DNA of 7,120 bases from an uncultured Methylocystaceae bacterium. Its GTDB lineage: Bacteria; Pseudomonadota; Alphaproteobacteria; Rhizobiales; Beijerinckiaceae. The stretch is from NCBI GenBank assembly GCA_945956975.1, contig CAMFKC010000113.1, forward strand, positions 1-7,120. The letters run 5' to 3'. Made by a program: the position numbers and the translations under genes. The notes below the pieces were generated by a model. It was not told where the DNA came from, ran no database searches, and worked only from the letters and a program-made list of their open reading frames with translations. Shown here piece after piece: positions 1 through 6,196 of the stretch. How positions within the stretch are numbered: the first letter of the stretch is position 1; the number at the start of each line of letters is the position of its first letter.

Positions 1-30
1 GACTTGCCGGCGCCGCCTCCGCCCGGCTAG
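1..30 (+). CDS. Probable 3' end of an upstream gene, unidentified
   Basis: Frame 1 reads nine codons, DLPAPPPPG, and then TAG at 28-30. All codons are GC-rich and compatible with local codon use, and a proline-rich tail is plausible for a C-terminus. The stop lies 33 bp before the first monooxygenase start, a spacing typical of an operon, so the upstream gene may be co-transcribed with the two monooxygenases. Nine residues are too few to identify a product, and this could be chance reading of noncoding sequence. Confidence 0.3.
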   Translation, partial: DLPAPPPPG

Positions 31-63
31 GGAAGCGGCAAAGGCCGGGAACGGAACCACACA

Positions 64-1359
64 ATGAACGACAAACCCGTGATCATCGCCGGCGGCGGCA
101 TTGGGGGTCTCGCGACCGCGCTGACCTTGCACCAGATCGGCGTGCCCTGCGTGGTCTACGAGGCCGTGCGCGAGATGCGGCCGCTCGGCGTCGGCATCAA
201 CCTCCAGCCCAACGCCGTGCGCGAACTCTACGACCTCGGCCTCGGCGCCGCCGAAATGGACAAGGTCGGCGTGCCCGCGAAGGAATGGGCGCTGGTCGGC
301 CTCAACGGCCACGACATCTATTCCGAGCCGCGCGGGCTCGACGCTGGCTACAACTGGCCGCAATACGCCGTCCATCGCGGCCTCTTCCACATGCTGCTGC
401 ACGATGCGTTCGTCGCGCGCGCCGGTCGCGATGCGGTCAAGCTCGGCGCGCGCGTGATGGGCTACGAAAAGACCGCCGACTGCGTCGTCGCGAAGATTGA
501 ACACGTTGACGGCTCGACCAGCGAGGCGAAGGGCGCGCTCCTGATCGGCGCCGACGGCATCCATTCCGCCATCCGCGCGCAGATGCATCCGGCCCAACCG
601 CCGATCCACTGGGGCGGCGCGCTGATGTGGCGCGGCGTGACCATGGCGAAGCCCATTCGCACCGGCTCTTCCTTCGTCGGCCTCGGCACGCATCGCCATC
701 GCATGGTCATCTACCCGATCTCCCATCCCGATCCGCAGACGGGCCTCGCGATGATCAACTGGATCGCGGAGATCACGCTCGATCCGACGCAGGGCTGGCA
801 GCAGACGGGCTGGTTCCGCCAGGCCGAGATCAAGGATTTCATCCACCATTTCGAGGGCTGGACCTACGACTGGCTCGACGTGCCCGCGCTGCTCAACGGC
901 GCTGAAGTCGCCTACGAAAATCCGATGATCGACCGCGACCCCGTCTCCACCTGGCGCGATGGCCCGGTGGCGCTGATGGGCGACGCCGCGCACGCCATGT
1001 ATCCGACGGGCTCCAACGGCGCGAGCCAGGCGATCGTCGACGCCCGCACGCTCGGCGCCTGCATGGTCGAGCACGGCGCAACCGAGAAGGCGCTCGCCGC
1101 CTATGACGAAAAGCTCTGCGGCCCGATCTCGCAGGTCATCCTGCGCAATCGCGGCGCGGGGCCGTTCGGCCTGCTCAACATGGTGGACGAGCGCTGCGGC
1201 GGCGTCTTCGACAATATCGACGACGTCATCTCGCCCAAGGAGCGCGCGGACTTCATGGCCGGATACAAGGCCGCCGCCGGCTTCGCCATCGAGACGCTGA
1301 ACAAGGCGCCGCGCACGATCTCCGGGGGCGCGCAGGCGAGGGTGGCGCAGCCGGCTTGA
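64..1359 (+). CDS. FAD-dependent monooxygenase, PhzS-like (first of a tandem pair)
   Basis: A 431-residue class A flavoprotein monooxygenase, presumably cytosolic, expected to use FAD, NAD(P)H and O2 to hydroxylate an aromatic or heterocyclic substrate. Visible family motifs are the N-terminal dinucleotide-binding GGGIGG (residues 10-15) after a beta strand, the RPLGVGINLQP block (39-49), the DG motif GADGIHSAIR (162-171), and the FAD ribityl-binding GD motif GDAAHAMYPTGSNGASQ (306-322). The order and the RPLGVGIN, EPRG, WRG and YPIS blocks match PhzS (5-methylphenazine-1-carboxylate 1-monooxygenase) as I remember it. No phenazine genes are seen, so the true substrate is unknown. The ATG at 64 begins just before the first beta strand and is preceded by a weak purine-rich stretch (GGGAACGGAA). 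The gene is followed 26 bp later by a paralogue on the same strand. The C-terminal extension ERCGG..DNIDDVIS (376-390) is shared with that paralogue. Confidence 0.93.
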   Translation: MNDKPVIIAGGGIGGLATALTLHQIGVPCVVYEAVREMRPLGVGINLQPNAVRELYDLGLGAAEMDKVGVPAKEWALVGLNGHDIYSEPRGLDAGYNWPQYAVHRGLFHMLLHDAFVARAGRDAVKLGARVMGYEKTADCVVAKIEHVDGSTSEAKGALLIGADGIHSAIRAQMHPAQPPIHWGGALMWRGVTMAKPIRTGSSFVGLGTHRHRMVIYPISHPDPQTGLAMINWIAEITLDPTQGWQQTGWFRQAEIKDFIHHFEGWTYDWLDVPALLNGAEVAYENPMIDRDPVSTWRDGPVALMGDAAHAMYPTGSNGASQAIVDARTLGACMVEHGATEKALAAYDEKLCGPISQVILRNRGAGPFGLLNMVDERCGGVFDNIDDVISPKERADFMAGYKAAAGFAIETLNKAPRTISGGAQARVAQPA

Positions 1360-1371
1360 GCCGGAACGAAC

Positions 1372-1379
1372 AGGGGGGG
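1372..1379 (+). promoter_or_regulatory. Ribosome binding site deciding the start of the second monooxygenase
   Basis: An A followed by seven G (AGGGGGGG) lies about 6-8 bases before the ATG at 1386, with another GGGG directly before it. The same frame is open back to a TTG at 1356 that overlaps the previous stop codon. The ATG gives a protein starting MTILIAGGG, the usual N-terminus for this fold, so the ATG is preferred. Confidence 0.6.
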
Positions 1380-1385
1380 CGGGGC

Positions 1386-2657
1386 ATGACCATACTCATC
1401 GCAGGCGGCGGTATCGCGGGCCTCGCGGTCGCCCTCACCTGCCATCAGATCGGGCTGAAGGTCCGCGTCTTCGAGAGCGTGCGCGAGATCAGGCCGCTCG
1501 GCGTCGGCATCAATCTCCAGCCGAGCGCAGTGCGCGAACTCTACGACCTCGGCCTCGGCGACGATCTGGAAGAAATCGGCGTCCGCACGCGTGACTACGG
1601 CATGTATTCGAAGAAGGGGCTCGAAATCTGGACCGAGCCGCGCGGCCTGTGGGCGGGCTATCGCTGGCCGCAATATTCGGTGCATCGCGGCCTGCTGCAC
1701 ATGCTGCTCTATGGCGCGCTGATCGACCGCGCCGGGCCCGACAGCGTCGTCACCGGCTGGACGGCGACCGGCTTCGAGAACGATGGCGACGAGGCCGTGC
1801 TGCATCTCGTGAACGCGAGCGGCGAGACGCGCACGGAACGCGGCGCCATCCTGATCGGCGCCGACGGCATCCATTCCGCGTTGCGCGCGCAGATCGCGCC
1901 GAACGAGGGCCCGCCGATCTGGGCAGGCGCCGTTCTGTGGCGCGGCACGACACGCGCGAAGCCGTTCAAGACCGGCGCCTCGATGGTCATGGTCGGCCAT
2001 TCACGCTGCCGCTTCGTCTCCTATCCCATTTCGAAGATCGATCCCGATACGGGGCTCGCGACCATCAACTGGATCGCGAATCTTAGCCTTCCGCCGGATG
2101 CGCACTGGAACAAGGAAGACTGGAACCGCCGGGCGAACCTCGACGACTTCCTGCCCTGCTACACAGACTTCGTCTTCCCGTGGCTGAACGTGCCTGAACT
2201 CGTGCTGGCGGCGAAAGAAGTGTTCGAATATCCGATGGTCGACCGCGATCCGCTGGAGCGCTGGACCTTCGGCCGCGTCTCGCTGACCGGCGACGCCGCG
2301 CACGCCGCCTACCCCGTCGGGTCCAACGGCGCGGGACAGGCGATCGTCGATGCGCGCAAACTCGGCCGCGCCTTCCTCGACCATGGCGCCACTCCGGACG
2401 CCTTGCAGGCTTACGAGGCCGAGATGCGTCCAGCGACAACCAAGGTTGTGCTGACCAACCGCAGCGCCGGCCCCGACGCCATCCTCGACGTGATCGAGGA
2501 GCGCTGCGGCGGCGATTTCGAGGAGATCGAGGACGTGATCTCGCGCGAGGAACTGGCGGATCACGCCAACCGCTACAAGGCGATCGCGGGCTTCGCCATT
2601 GATGCGTTGAACGAAGCGCCGCCGATCATTCCGCCGGGCGCGCAAGTCGGCGCATAG
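1386..2657 (+). CDS. FAD-dependent monooxygenase, PhzS-like (second of a tandem pair)
   Basis: A 423-residue paralogue of the preceding gene, same family and presumably the same type of reaction (FAD- and NAD(P)H-dependent hydroxylation). Motifs are GGGIAG (residues 7-12), RPLGVGINLQP (36-46), the DG motif GADGIHSALR (158-167) and the GD motif GDAAHAAYPVGSNGAGQ (302-318). Alignment by eye to the first copy is nearly gap-free, with long identical blocks around the cofactor motifs. Divergence concentrates around residues 58-82, 125-150 and 235-265, which may contain substrate-side elements. Both copies share a C-terminal ERCGG.F..I.DVIS segment (372-386 here). The 26-bp gap argues for one transcript and an origin by duplication followed by divergence. 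The alternative TTG start at 1356 would add ten residues before the first beta strand and is less likely. The substrate is not predictable from sequence alone. Confidence 0.93.
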   Translation: MTILIAGGGIAGLAVALTCHQIGLKVRVFESVREIRPLGVGINLQPSAVRELYDLGLGDDLEEIGVRTRDYGMYSKKGLEIWTEPRGLWAGYRWPQYSVHRGLLHMLLYGALIDRAGPDSVVTGWTATGFENDGDEAVLHLVNASGETRTERGAILIGADGIHSALRAQIAPNEGPPIWAGAVLWRGTTRAKPFKTGASMVMVGHSRCRFVSYPISKIDPDTGLATINWIANLSLPPDAHWNKEDWNRRANLDDFLPCYTDFVFPWLNVPELVLAAKEVFEYPMVDRDPLERWTFGRVSLTGDAAHAAYPVGSNGAGQAIVDARKLGRAFLDHGATPDALQAYEAEMRPATTKVVLTNRSAGPDAILDVIEERCGGDFEEIEDVISREELADHANRYKAIAGFAIDALNEAPPIIPPGAQVGA

Positions 2658-2798
2658 GACGCAGCGCGAAGCTCGCGGATTGCAATCCCGGCCGCAACGT
2701 AGCGGAGAGCCGGAAGCCAGCTTGATGATGCGGCTGCCAGGTTGTCGATGGACGGCTACGCCGTCGTCCGGGATGACACCGCTGGTTGCAAGAGCAAT
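2658..2798. repeat. Convergent intergenic region rich in palindromes, possible dispersed repeat
   Basis: This 141-bp gap lies between two convergent genes and shows no convincing coding frame. It contains a perfect 12-bp palindrome GGATTGCAATCC (2677-2688), a CCGGC/GCCGG pair (2688-2692 and 2709-2713), a tight hairpin GACGGC-TAC-GCCGTC (2751-2765) and a small TTGC-AAGA-GCAA hairpin (2786-2797). The wording of the stretch, with GATTGCAATCC near one end and GTCCGGGATGACA near the other, resembles short intergenic repeats scattered in many Rhizobiales genomes. I infer this from style, since only one copy is in the window. No T-tract follows any hairpin, so it is not an obvious terminator for either gene. 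Confidence 0.4.
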
Positions 2799-3797
2799 TC
2801 AAGGCCCCGGCACGCTCGCGCGGATCGCCTGCGAAAAATCCGGCGCATCGTTGGCCGCCTTCGCGCGTTCCGCGATATGCGACGCCCTGCGCAATTCGGC
2901 GAGCGGGACCTTCGTCGTCAGCGCGCCGTTCTCGTAGAGATATTCCGGCAGGTAGCCGCTGACGATCAGGCGCCAGTCGAGCGGCACGGGCTTGCCGATC
3001 GCCTTGACGAGACCGGCCACCGTCGTCGTGCAATTGCTGGTCAGCGACTTGTAGAACTGCGGCGTCGCAGCCAGCGCATTGGCGTCGCGCACATATTGCG
3101 CGAGCAGCGCGCGCATCGTCTCGGGATAGACGTCGAGCCTATAAATCTGCACATCCTCGGCCCGCACGTTTGAGCGCACGCGCACGATGTCGCGCTCGCT
3201 CGCCGCGACGATCGCCAGCGGATCAGTCTTGAAGAGATCGGCGATCGGCGAGAAGGAGCCTCCCTTCAACCGCTTCACTTCCACCGACCACGCAAGCTGC
3301 TCGCCGGCCTCGAATCCGAAGCTGACGATGACATGCGCCATCGCCGGTCCCGCCCAGTAAGAGAGGAACAGGTCGAGCCTACGCAGCTTGGTCAGGTCGT
3401 AGGTGCGCGTCTCCCAGCGCTCGGTGAAATCGTCGTCGCTGCGCCAGTCGAAATCACGGACGTTCGTCACCGTCAGCGTGTCGCCCTCGATCCGGCCCGT
3501 GGCCTGCCGCGAGACGTCGGCGGCGAAATTGGCCGAAGCGGGCGGAACGATCGTGCTCCACCACAGCGCGACGCCGAGAAAGGCGATGCCGAACAGGACG
3601 AGCGGCTTCCACCGCCCGTGAAACAGCAGATAGAAGGCGCTTCCGAGCGCGAGCGCAGCGACGGCCGCCGCAAGGACGCCCCGCAGCCACTCGGGCGATG
3701 GCCCGCGATGCCACAGCGCGAGAGACGACCATGCGCCAGCCGGCGCCAGGGCAAAGACGACGAGGACGAGCCGGCCAGCCAATGCGAGCAAGGTCAC
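2799..3797 (-). CDS. DUF4105 (Lnb N-terminal-like) membrane-anchored protein
   Basis: A 332-residue protein with three hydrophobic N-terminal helices (about residues 4-28, 40-58 and 64-80), then a soluble domain predicted to lie in the periplasm. The soluble part carries DUF4105 hallmarks: NVRDFDWRSDDDFTERWETR (112-131), the LDLFLSYWAGPAMAHVIVSF stretch (141-160), IYRLDVYP (218-225) and FYKSLTSNCTTT (248-259). In Bdellovibrio, a protein carrying this domain (Lnb) has been reported to take part in lipoprotein N-acylation; whether that applies here is unknown. His155 and Cys256 are candidate active-site residues. The start is a GTG whose last bases overlap the stop of hisN (4-bp GTGA overlap, 3794-3797), implying translational coupling to hisN. 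No good separate Shine-Dalgarno is seen. Some related proteins have different numbers of N-terminal helices. The domain call is firm and the function is not. Confidence 0.85.
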   Translation of the reverse strand: MTLLALAGRLVLVVFALAPAGAWSSLALWHRGPSPEWLRGVLAAAVAALALGSAFYLLFHGRWKPLVLFGIAFLGVALWWSTIVPPASANFAADVSRQATGRIEGDTLTVTNVRDFDWRSDDDFTERWETRTYDLTKLRRLDLFLSYWAGPAMAHVIVSFGFEAGEQLAWSVEVKRLKGGSFSPIADLFKTDPLAIVAASERDIVRVRSNVRAEDVQIYRLDVYPETMRALLAQYVRDANALAATPQFYKSLTSNCTTTVAGLVKAIGKPVPLDWRLIVSGYLPEYLYENGALTTKVPLAELRRASHIAERAKAANDAPDFSQAIRASVPGP

Positions 3798-4597
3798 GCT
3801 CCGAGAAGCTTGATGGCCTTCTCATGCACGGCTGGATCTCCCGCTGCGATGATCGAGCCGCCGTTGGCGGCGTCGCCGCCGTCCCAGCTCGTCACCACGC
3901 CGCCCGCGCCCTGGATGATCGGGATCAGCGCGACGATGTCGTAGGGCTGCAAACCGTCCTCGATCACGAGATCGACATGGCCGGCGGCCAGCGCGCAATA
4001 GGCGTAACAGTCGCCGCCATAGCGCGGGATCCTGGCGCGCGATTCGACCCGCTCATAGGCCGCGCGCTTTTCCGGCGTGAACAGGCGCGGCGACGTCGTC
4101 ATGAGCGTCGCCTCCGCAATGTCGGCGCAGGCGCGCGTGCGCAGCTTGCGCCGTTCCTGCCCCTGCCCGCGATGGGCGGGCCCGGTCCAGAACGAGGCCT
4201 GCCCGTCGCCGAAGAAGCGCTCCCGCGTGAAGGGCTGGCTCATCATGCCGTAGCAGGGCCGGCCATTGTGCTTGAGCCCGATCAGCGTGCCCCACATCGG
4301 CAGGCCGGAAACGAAGCTCTTGGTGCCGTCGATCGGGTCGAGCACCCAGACATAGGCGGCGTCGTCCGCTTTCACGCCGAATTCCTCGCCGATGATTCCA
4401 TGGGCGGGAAACTGCGCCTCGATCATGCGGCGCATGACGACTTCAGCCGCGCGATCGGCCTCGGTCACGGGATCGAAGGCCGCCGTGGCGTCTGCCTTGT
4501 TCTGCGCGCCGAGCGCCGAGCGGAAGAAGGGCAGCGTCGCTTCGCCCGCAACATCGGCGAGCCGCGCCACGAAAGTCTCGAAATCGACTGCGGTCAT
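3794..4597 (-). CDS. hisN: Histidinol-phosphatase, inositol monophosphatase type
   Basis: A 267-residue Mg-dependent phosphatase of the inositol monophosphatase superfamily, expected to convert L-histidinol phosphate to L-histidinol in cytosolic histidine synthesis. Metal-site motifs are visible: FDPVTEAD (41-48), GEE (70-72) and DPIDGTKSF (87-95). The C-terminal part has GGDCYAY (194-200) and the metal-ligand Asp in LQPYDIVAL (216-224). In this last site the generic family WD..A is replaced by PYD..AL, the pattern I associate with HisN rather than with inositol monophosphatase SuhB or CysQ. The ATG at 4597 is chosen because GGAG sits 5 bases upstream and the product has the usual length. A longer frame to 4798 would overlap the divergent MFS gene and add a low-complexity leader. 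The gene overlaps the downstream DUF4105 gene by 4 bp. No other his genes are present in the window. Confidence 0.9.
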   Translation of the reverse strand: MTAVDFETFVARLADVAGEATLPFFRSALGAQNKADATAAFDPVTEADRAAEVVMRRMIEAQFPAHGIIGEEFGVKADDAAYVWVLDPIDGTKSFVSGLPMWGTLIGLKHNGRPCYGMMSQPFTRERFFGDGQASFWTGPAHRGQGQERRKLRTRACADIAEATLMTTSPRLFTPEKRAAYERVESRARIPRYGGDCYAYCALAAGHVDLVIEDGLQPYDIVALIPIIQGAGGVVTSWDGGDAANGGSIIAAGDPAVHEKAIKLLGA

Positions 4598-4602
4598 GCC
4601 TT

Positions 4603-4606
4603 CTCC
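4603..4606 (-). promoter_or_regulatory. Shine-Dalgarno of hisN
   Basis: On the minus strand GGAG stands 5 bases before the ATG at 4597 (context GCGGAGAAGGC then ATG). It is the best ribosome site in the neighbourhood and fixes the 267-residue start rather than the longer frame. Confidence 0.6.
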
Positions 4607-4650
4607 GCTACTCCAGCCGCTCGGGCCGCGCAATCCAGCCGTGACGGTCC

Positions 4651-4660
4651 GCAAATTTGC
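4651..4660. promoter_or_regulatory. Perfect palindrome in the hisN / MFS divergent region, candidate operator
   Basis: GCAAATTTGC is a perfect 10-bp palindrome and the only AT-rich core in a very GC-rich 149-bp spacer (4598-4746) between divergent genes. It lies 54 bp upstream of hisN and 87 bp upstream of the MFS start, where a shared operator could act. The same spacer holds an imperfect GC-rich hairpin around 4685-4705. I could not find convincing -35/-10 pairs for either gene, so promoter positions are left open and the operator idea is inference. Confidence 0.25.
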
Positions 4661-4746
4661 GCCCGCGCTTCGCCGTGATACCACGGGCGGCAGGCGCTGC
4701 CCGCCGGTTGGGCGCAAGAAATGCGCCGCCGGGACGGAAAACGCTG

Positions 4747-6030
4747 ATGTCATCCACTTCGGGCGAAGCTGCGCCCCTGCGCCGCGAACGCGCCGCATCC
4801 TCGGGCGCCGTGTTGGTCGCCGCGCTCGTCGGCATCTACATGCTGAGCCAGTTCTTCCGCAACGCGCTCGGCGTCATCGGCCCCGATCTGTCGAAAACCT
4901 TCGATCTCGACGCCGCCAAGCTCGGCCTGCTCTCGTCGATCTTCTTCCTCTCCTTCGCCCTGGCGCAAATTCCGCTCGGCATGGCGATCGATCGTTGGGG
5001 ACCACGCCCGGCCATGCTCGCCGTCGCGACGCTGATGATCGTGTCGACCGTGCTTTTCGCGCTCTCGCGCAACTTCGCGGAACTCGCGGCGGCGCGAATG
5101 CTCATGGGGCTCGGCTGCTGCGCTTTCCTGATGGGTCCGCTCGCGCTCTACGCCGAGCGTTTCCCGCCGGAAAAATTCTCGACCATCACGGGCATCCACA
5201 TCGGCGTCGGCTCGTTCGGCATGCTGGCCGCCACCGCGCCGCTCGCCTGGCTCGCCGGCTCGATCGGCTGGCGCAATTCCTTCCTGAGCGCCGCCGCCAT
5301 GGCCGCAATCATGACGGTCTGCCTGTTCGTCTTCGCGCGCGAGGCGCCGGAGGCCGTCCGAAGCCGGCAGGCGCGGACGGAAAGCCTGTCCGAGGCGGTC
5401 GCCGGCGTGATCGCCGCCACCCGGATCGCCGGCTTCTGGCGCGTGCTGTTCATGCAAACCGCCGCCTATGCGGCCTTCGCCTCCATCATCGGCTTATGGG
5501 TCGGCCCTTGGCTTGCGCAGACCTACGGCCTGCCGCTCGAGGCGCGCGGCCGCATGACGCTGATTCTCGCCGGCGCGCAGATCGCGGGGCTGTTCTTCTG
5601 GGGTGCGTCCGACCGGTGGTTCGGCAGCTATCGCCGGCCCGCGCTCATCGGCATTTTCGGCGCTCTGGCGACGCTGGCGGCCGGCGCCTTTGTCGCCCTG
5701 CCCGCAGCCGCCCTGCCCGGCTTCATGGCCGCATTCGGCTTCTTCTTCGCCATCACGCCGGTCCTGACCGCGCAGGGCAAGGCGCTTTTTCCCCGCGAGC
5801 TCACCGGGCGCGGCATGACCTTCATCAACACCGGCGTCATCGGCGGCGCCTTCGCGCTGCAGGCGGTCACCGGTTTCGTGATCGAGGCCTTCGGCTCGAC
5901 GATCGTGGATGGGGTGCGGGTCTACCCGCCGGAGGCGTTCCGGCTCGTGTTCGGCCTCTTGGCGGCGCAACTGGCGGTCGCGCTCCTCTTCTACCTGCGC
6001 GCGCCCGATCTGCATCCCTCGCAAGACTGA
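4747..6030 (+). CDS. MFS transporter, 12 transmembrane helices
   Basis: A 427-residue inner-membrane protein of the major facilitator superfamily, moving a small solute using an ion gradient; the substrate is unknown. Hydrophobic segments lie at about residues 21-45, 58-79, 88-107, 112-134, 145-168, 177-197, 230-255, 267-288, 297-313, 316-339, 355-380 and 395-416, giving the usual 6+6 layout with a charged central loop near 198-218. The family motif A, GMAIDRWGPRPAM (78-90), lies between helices 2 and 3; a degenerate second copy, GASDRWFGSYRRP (286-298), lies between helices 8 and 9. The ATG at 4747 starts a short cytosolic tail (MSSTSGEAAP). The frame is open to a TTG at 4657, which would add 30 residues of Arg/Ala-rich sequence and is less likely. 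The gene is divergent from hisN and lies upstream of a candidate sRNA whose terminator could also end this transcript. It may export or import a metabolite; nothing here ties it to histidine. Confidence 0.9.
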   Translation: MSSTSGEAAPLRRERAASSGAVLVAALVGIYMLSQFFRNALGVIGPDLSKTFDLDAAKLGLLSSIFFLSFALAQIPLGMAIDRWGPRPAMLAVATLMIVSTVLFALSRNFAELAAARMLMGLGCCAFLMGPLALYAERFPPEKFSTITGIHIGVGSFGMLAATAPLAWLAGSIGWRNSFLSAAAMAAIMTVCLFVFAREAPEAVRSRQARTESLSEAVAGVIAATRIAGFWRVLFMQTAAYAAFASIIGLWVGPWLAQTYGLPLEARGRMTLILAGAQIAGLFFWGASDRWFGSYRRPALIGIFGALATLAAGAFVALPAAALPGFMAAFGFFFAITPVLTAQGKALFPRELTGRGMTFINTGVIGGAFALQAVTGFVIEAFGSTIVDGVRVYPPEAFRLVFGLLAAQLAVALLFYLRAPDLHPSQD

Positions 6031-6041
6031 CATGCGGCGCG

Positions 6042-6060
6042 CTGCGGCGCCCTGCCGCAG
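6042..6060 (+). other. Stem-loop just after the MFS stop codon
   Basis: CTGCGGC (6042-6048) pairs perfectly with GCCGCAG (6054-6060) around a 5-base loop, 11 bases after the MFS stop. No run of T follows, so it is not a classical intrinsic terminator. It could stabilise the mRNA 3' end, pause polymerase, or be chance in GC-rich DNA. Confidence 0.35.
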
Positions 6061-6080
6061 GCTTGCGACCATCGTCGATC

Positions 6081-6109
6081 TTGATGCTGCGGCTGCGAAG
6101 GCGCATTTA
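6081..6109 (+). promoter_or_regulatory. Candidate promoter of the small RNA
   Basis: TTGATG (6081-6086, preceded by C, compare the alphaproteobacterial CTTGAC -35) is followed after 17 bases by CATTTA (6104-6109) as a weak -10. TTTAGA (6106-6111) is an alternative -10 with a 19-base spacer. Either predicts a start around 6115-6119, just ahead of the first hairpin of the small RNA. The -10 match is poor, so this is tentative. Confidence 0.4.
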
Positions 6110-6115
6110 GAGGCC

Positions 6116-6185
6116 ATGCCCTCTTTGGGCGTTTCCTCCCAAGACTTGGCCGCCCGGCTTACCCCTGGCGGCCTTTTTCTTTTTT
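6116..6185 (+). ncRNA. Candidate trans-acting small RNA, alpha-r8 / MmgR-like
   Basis: About 70 nt with a three-part architecture. First comes a 5' hairpin GCCC-TCTTT-GGGC (6118-6130). Then there is a single-stranded stretch UUUCCUCCCA (6132-6141) able to pair with Shine-Dalgarno sequences. Last is an intrinsic terminator (6148-6185). From memory, the alphaproteobacterial alpha-r8 family, typified by MmgR of Sinorhizobium meliloti, has the same length class and a conserved unpaired UUUCCUCCCU core, matched here in nine of ten bases. MmgR limits polyhydroxybutyrate accumulation, and such RNAs usually act by Hfq-assisted pairing near ribosome sites. A promoter-like pair lies just upstream. Alternatives are an AbcR- or CcsR-type anti-Shine-Dalgarno RNA, or a processed 3' end of the MFS mRNA. 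The 5' end is approximate; no short reading frame here looks coding. Confidence 0.62.
6148..6185 (+). terminator. Strong intrinsic terminator
   Basis: GGCCGCC (6148-6154) pairs perfectly with GGCGGCC (6167-6173) across a 12-base loop and is followed at once by TTTTTCTTTTTT (6174-6185). The T-run lies only on the + strand side, so it ends the small RNA and any read-through from the MFS gene, not the convergent minus-strand gene. Confidence 0.88.
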
Positions 6186-6196
6186 GAACGGCGCGC

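Noticed and set aside
1101..2000. Minus-strand 299-codon frame antisense to the two monooxygenases
   Set aside because: It shows no recognisable motif and has shadow-like composition. The opposite strand encodes conserved flavoprotein motifs throughout.
64..2657. The monooxygenase pair as part of a phenazine biosynthesis cluster
   Set aside because: The only support is PhzS-like similarity. No phzA-G type gene is present in the window, and this family is widespread outside phenazine producers.
3698..4678. Plus-strand 326-codon frame antisense to hisN
   Set aside because: HisN on the minus strand has all metal-site motifs and a good ribosome site, and the antisense product has no family features.
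4598..4798. N-terminal extension of hisN to 4798
   Set aside because: The extension is low-complexity, overlaps the divergent MFS coding region and lies before a clear Shine-Dalgarno and ATG at 4597.
4392..6110. Long + strand open frame (572 codons) overlapping hisN and the MFS gene
   Set aside because: Its product is rich in Arg, Ala, His and Pro with no domain, and it runs out of frame through the MFS gene, which has motif A and 12 helices. It is a typical GC-rich shadow frame.
6148..6185. The terminator as bidirectional, also ending the amidohydrolase gene
   Set aside because: On the minus strand the hairpin is preceded by A and not followed by a T-run, so it would not work as an intrinsic terminator in that direction.
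6116..6187. Small protein MPSLGVSSQDLAARLTPGG... from ATG 6116
   Set aside because: The ATG at 6115-6117 region has no Shine-Dalgarno, and the frame's 3' part consists of the terminator stem and T-run, so an RNA gene explains the sequence better.
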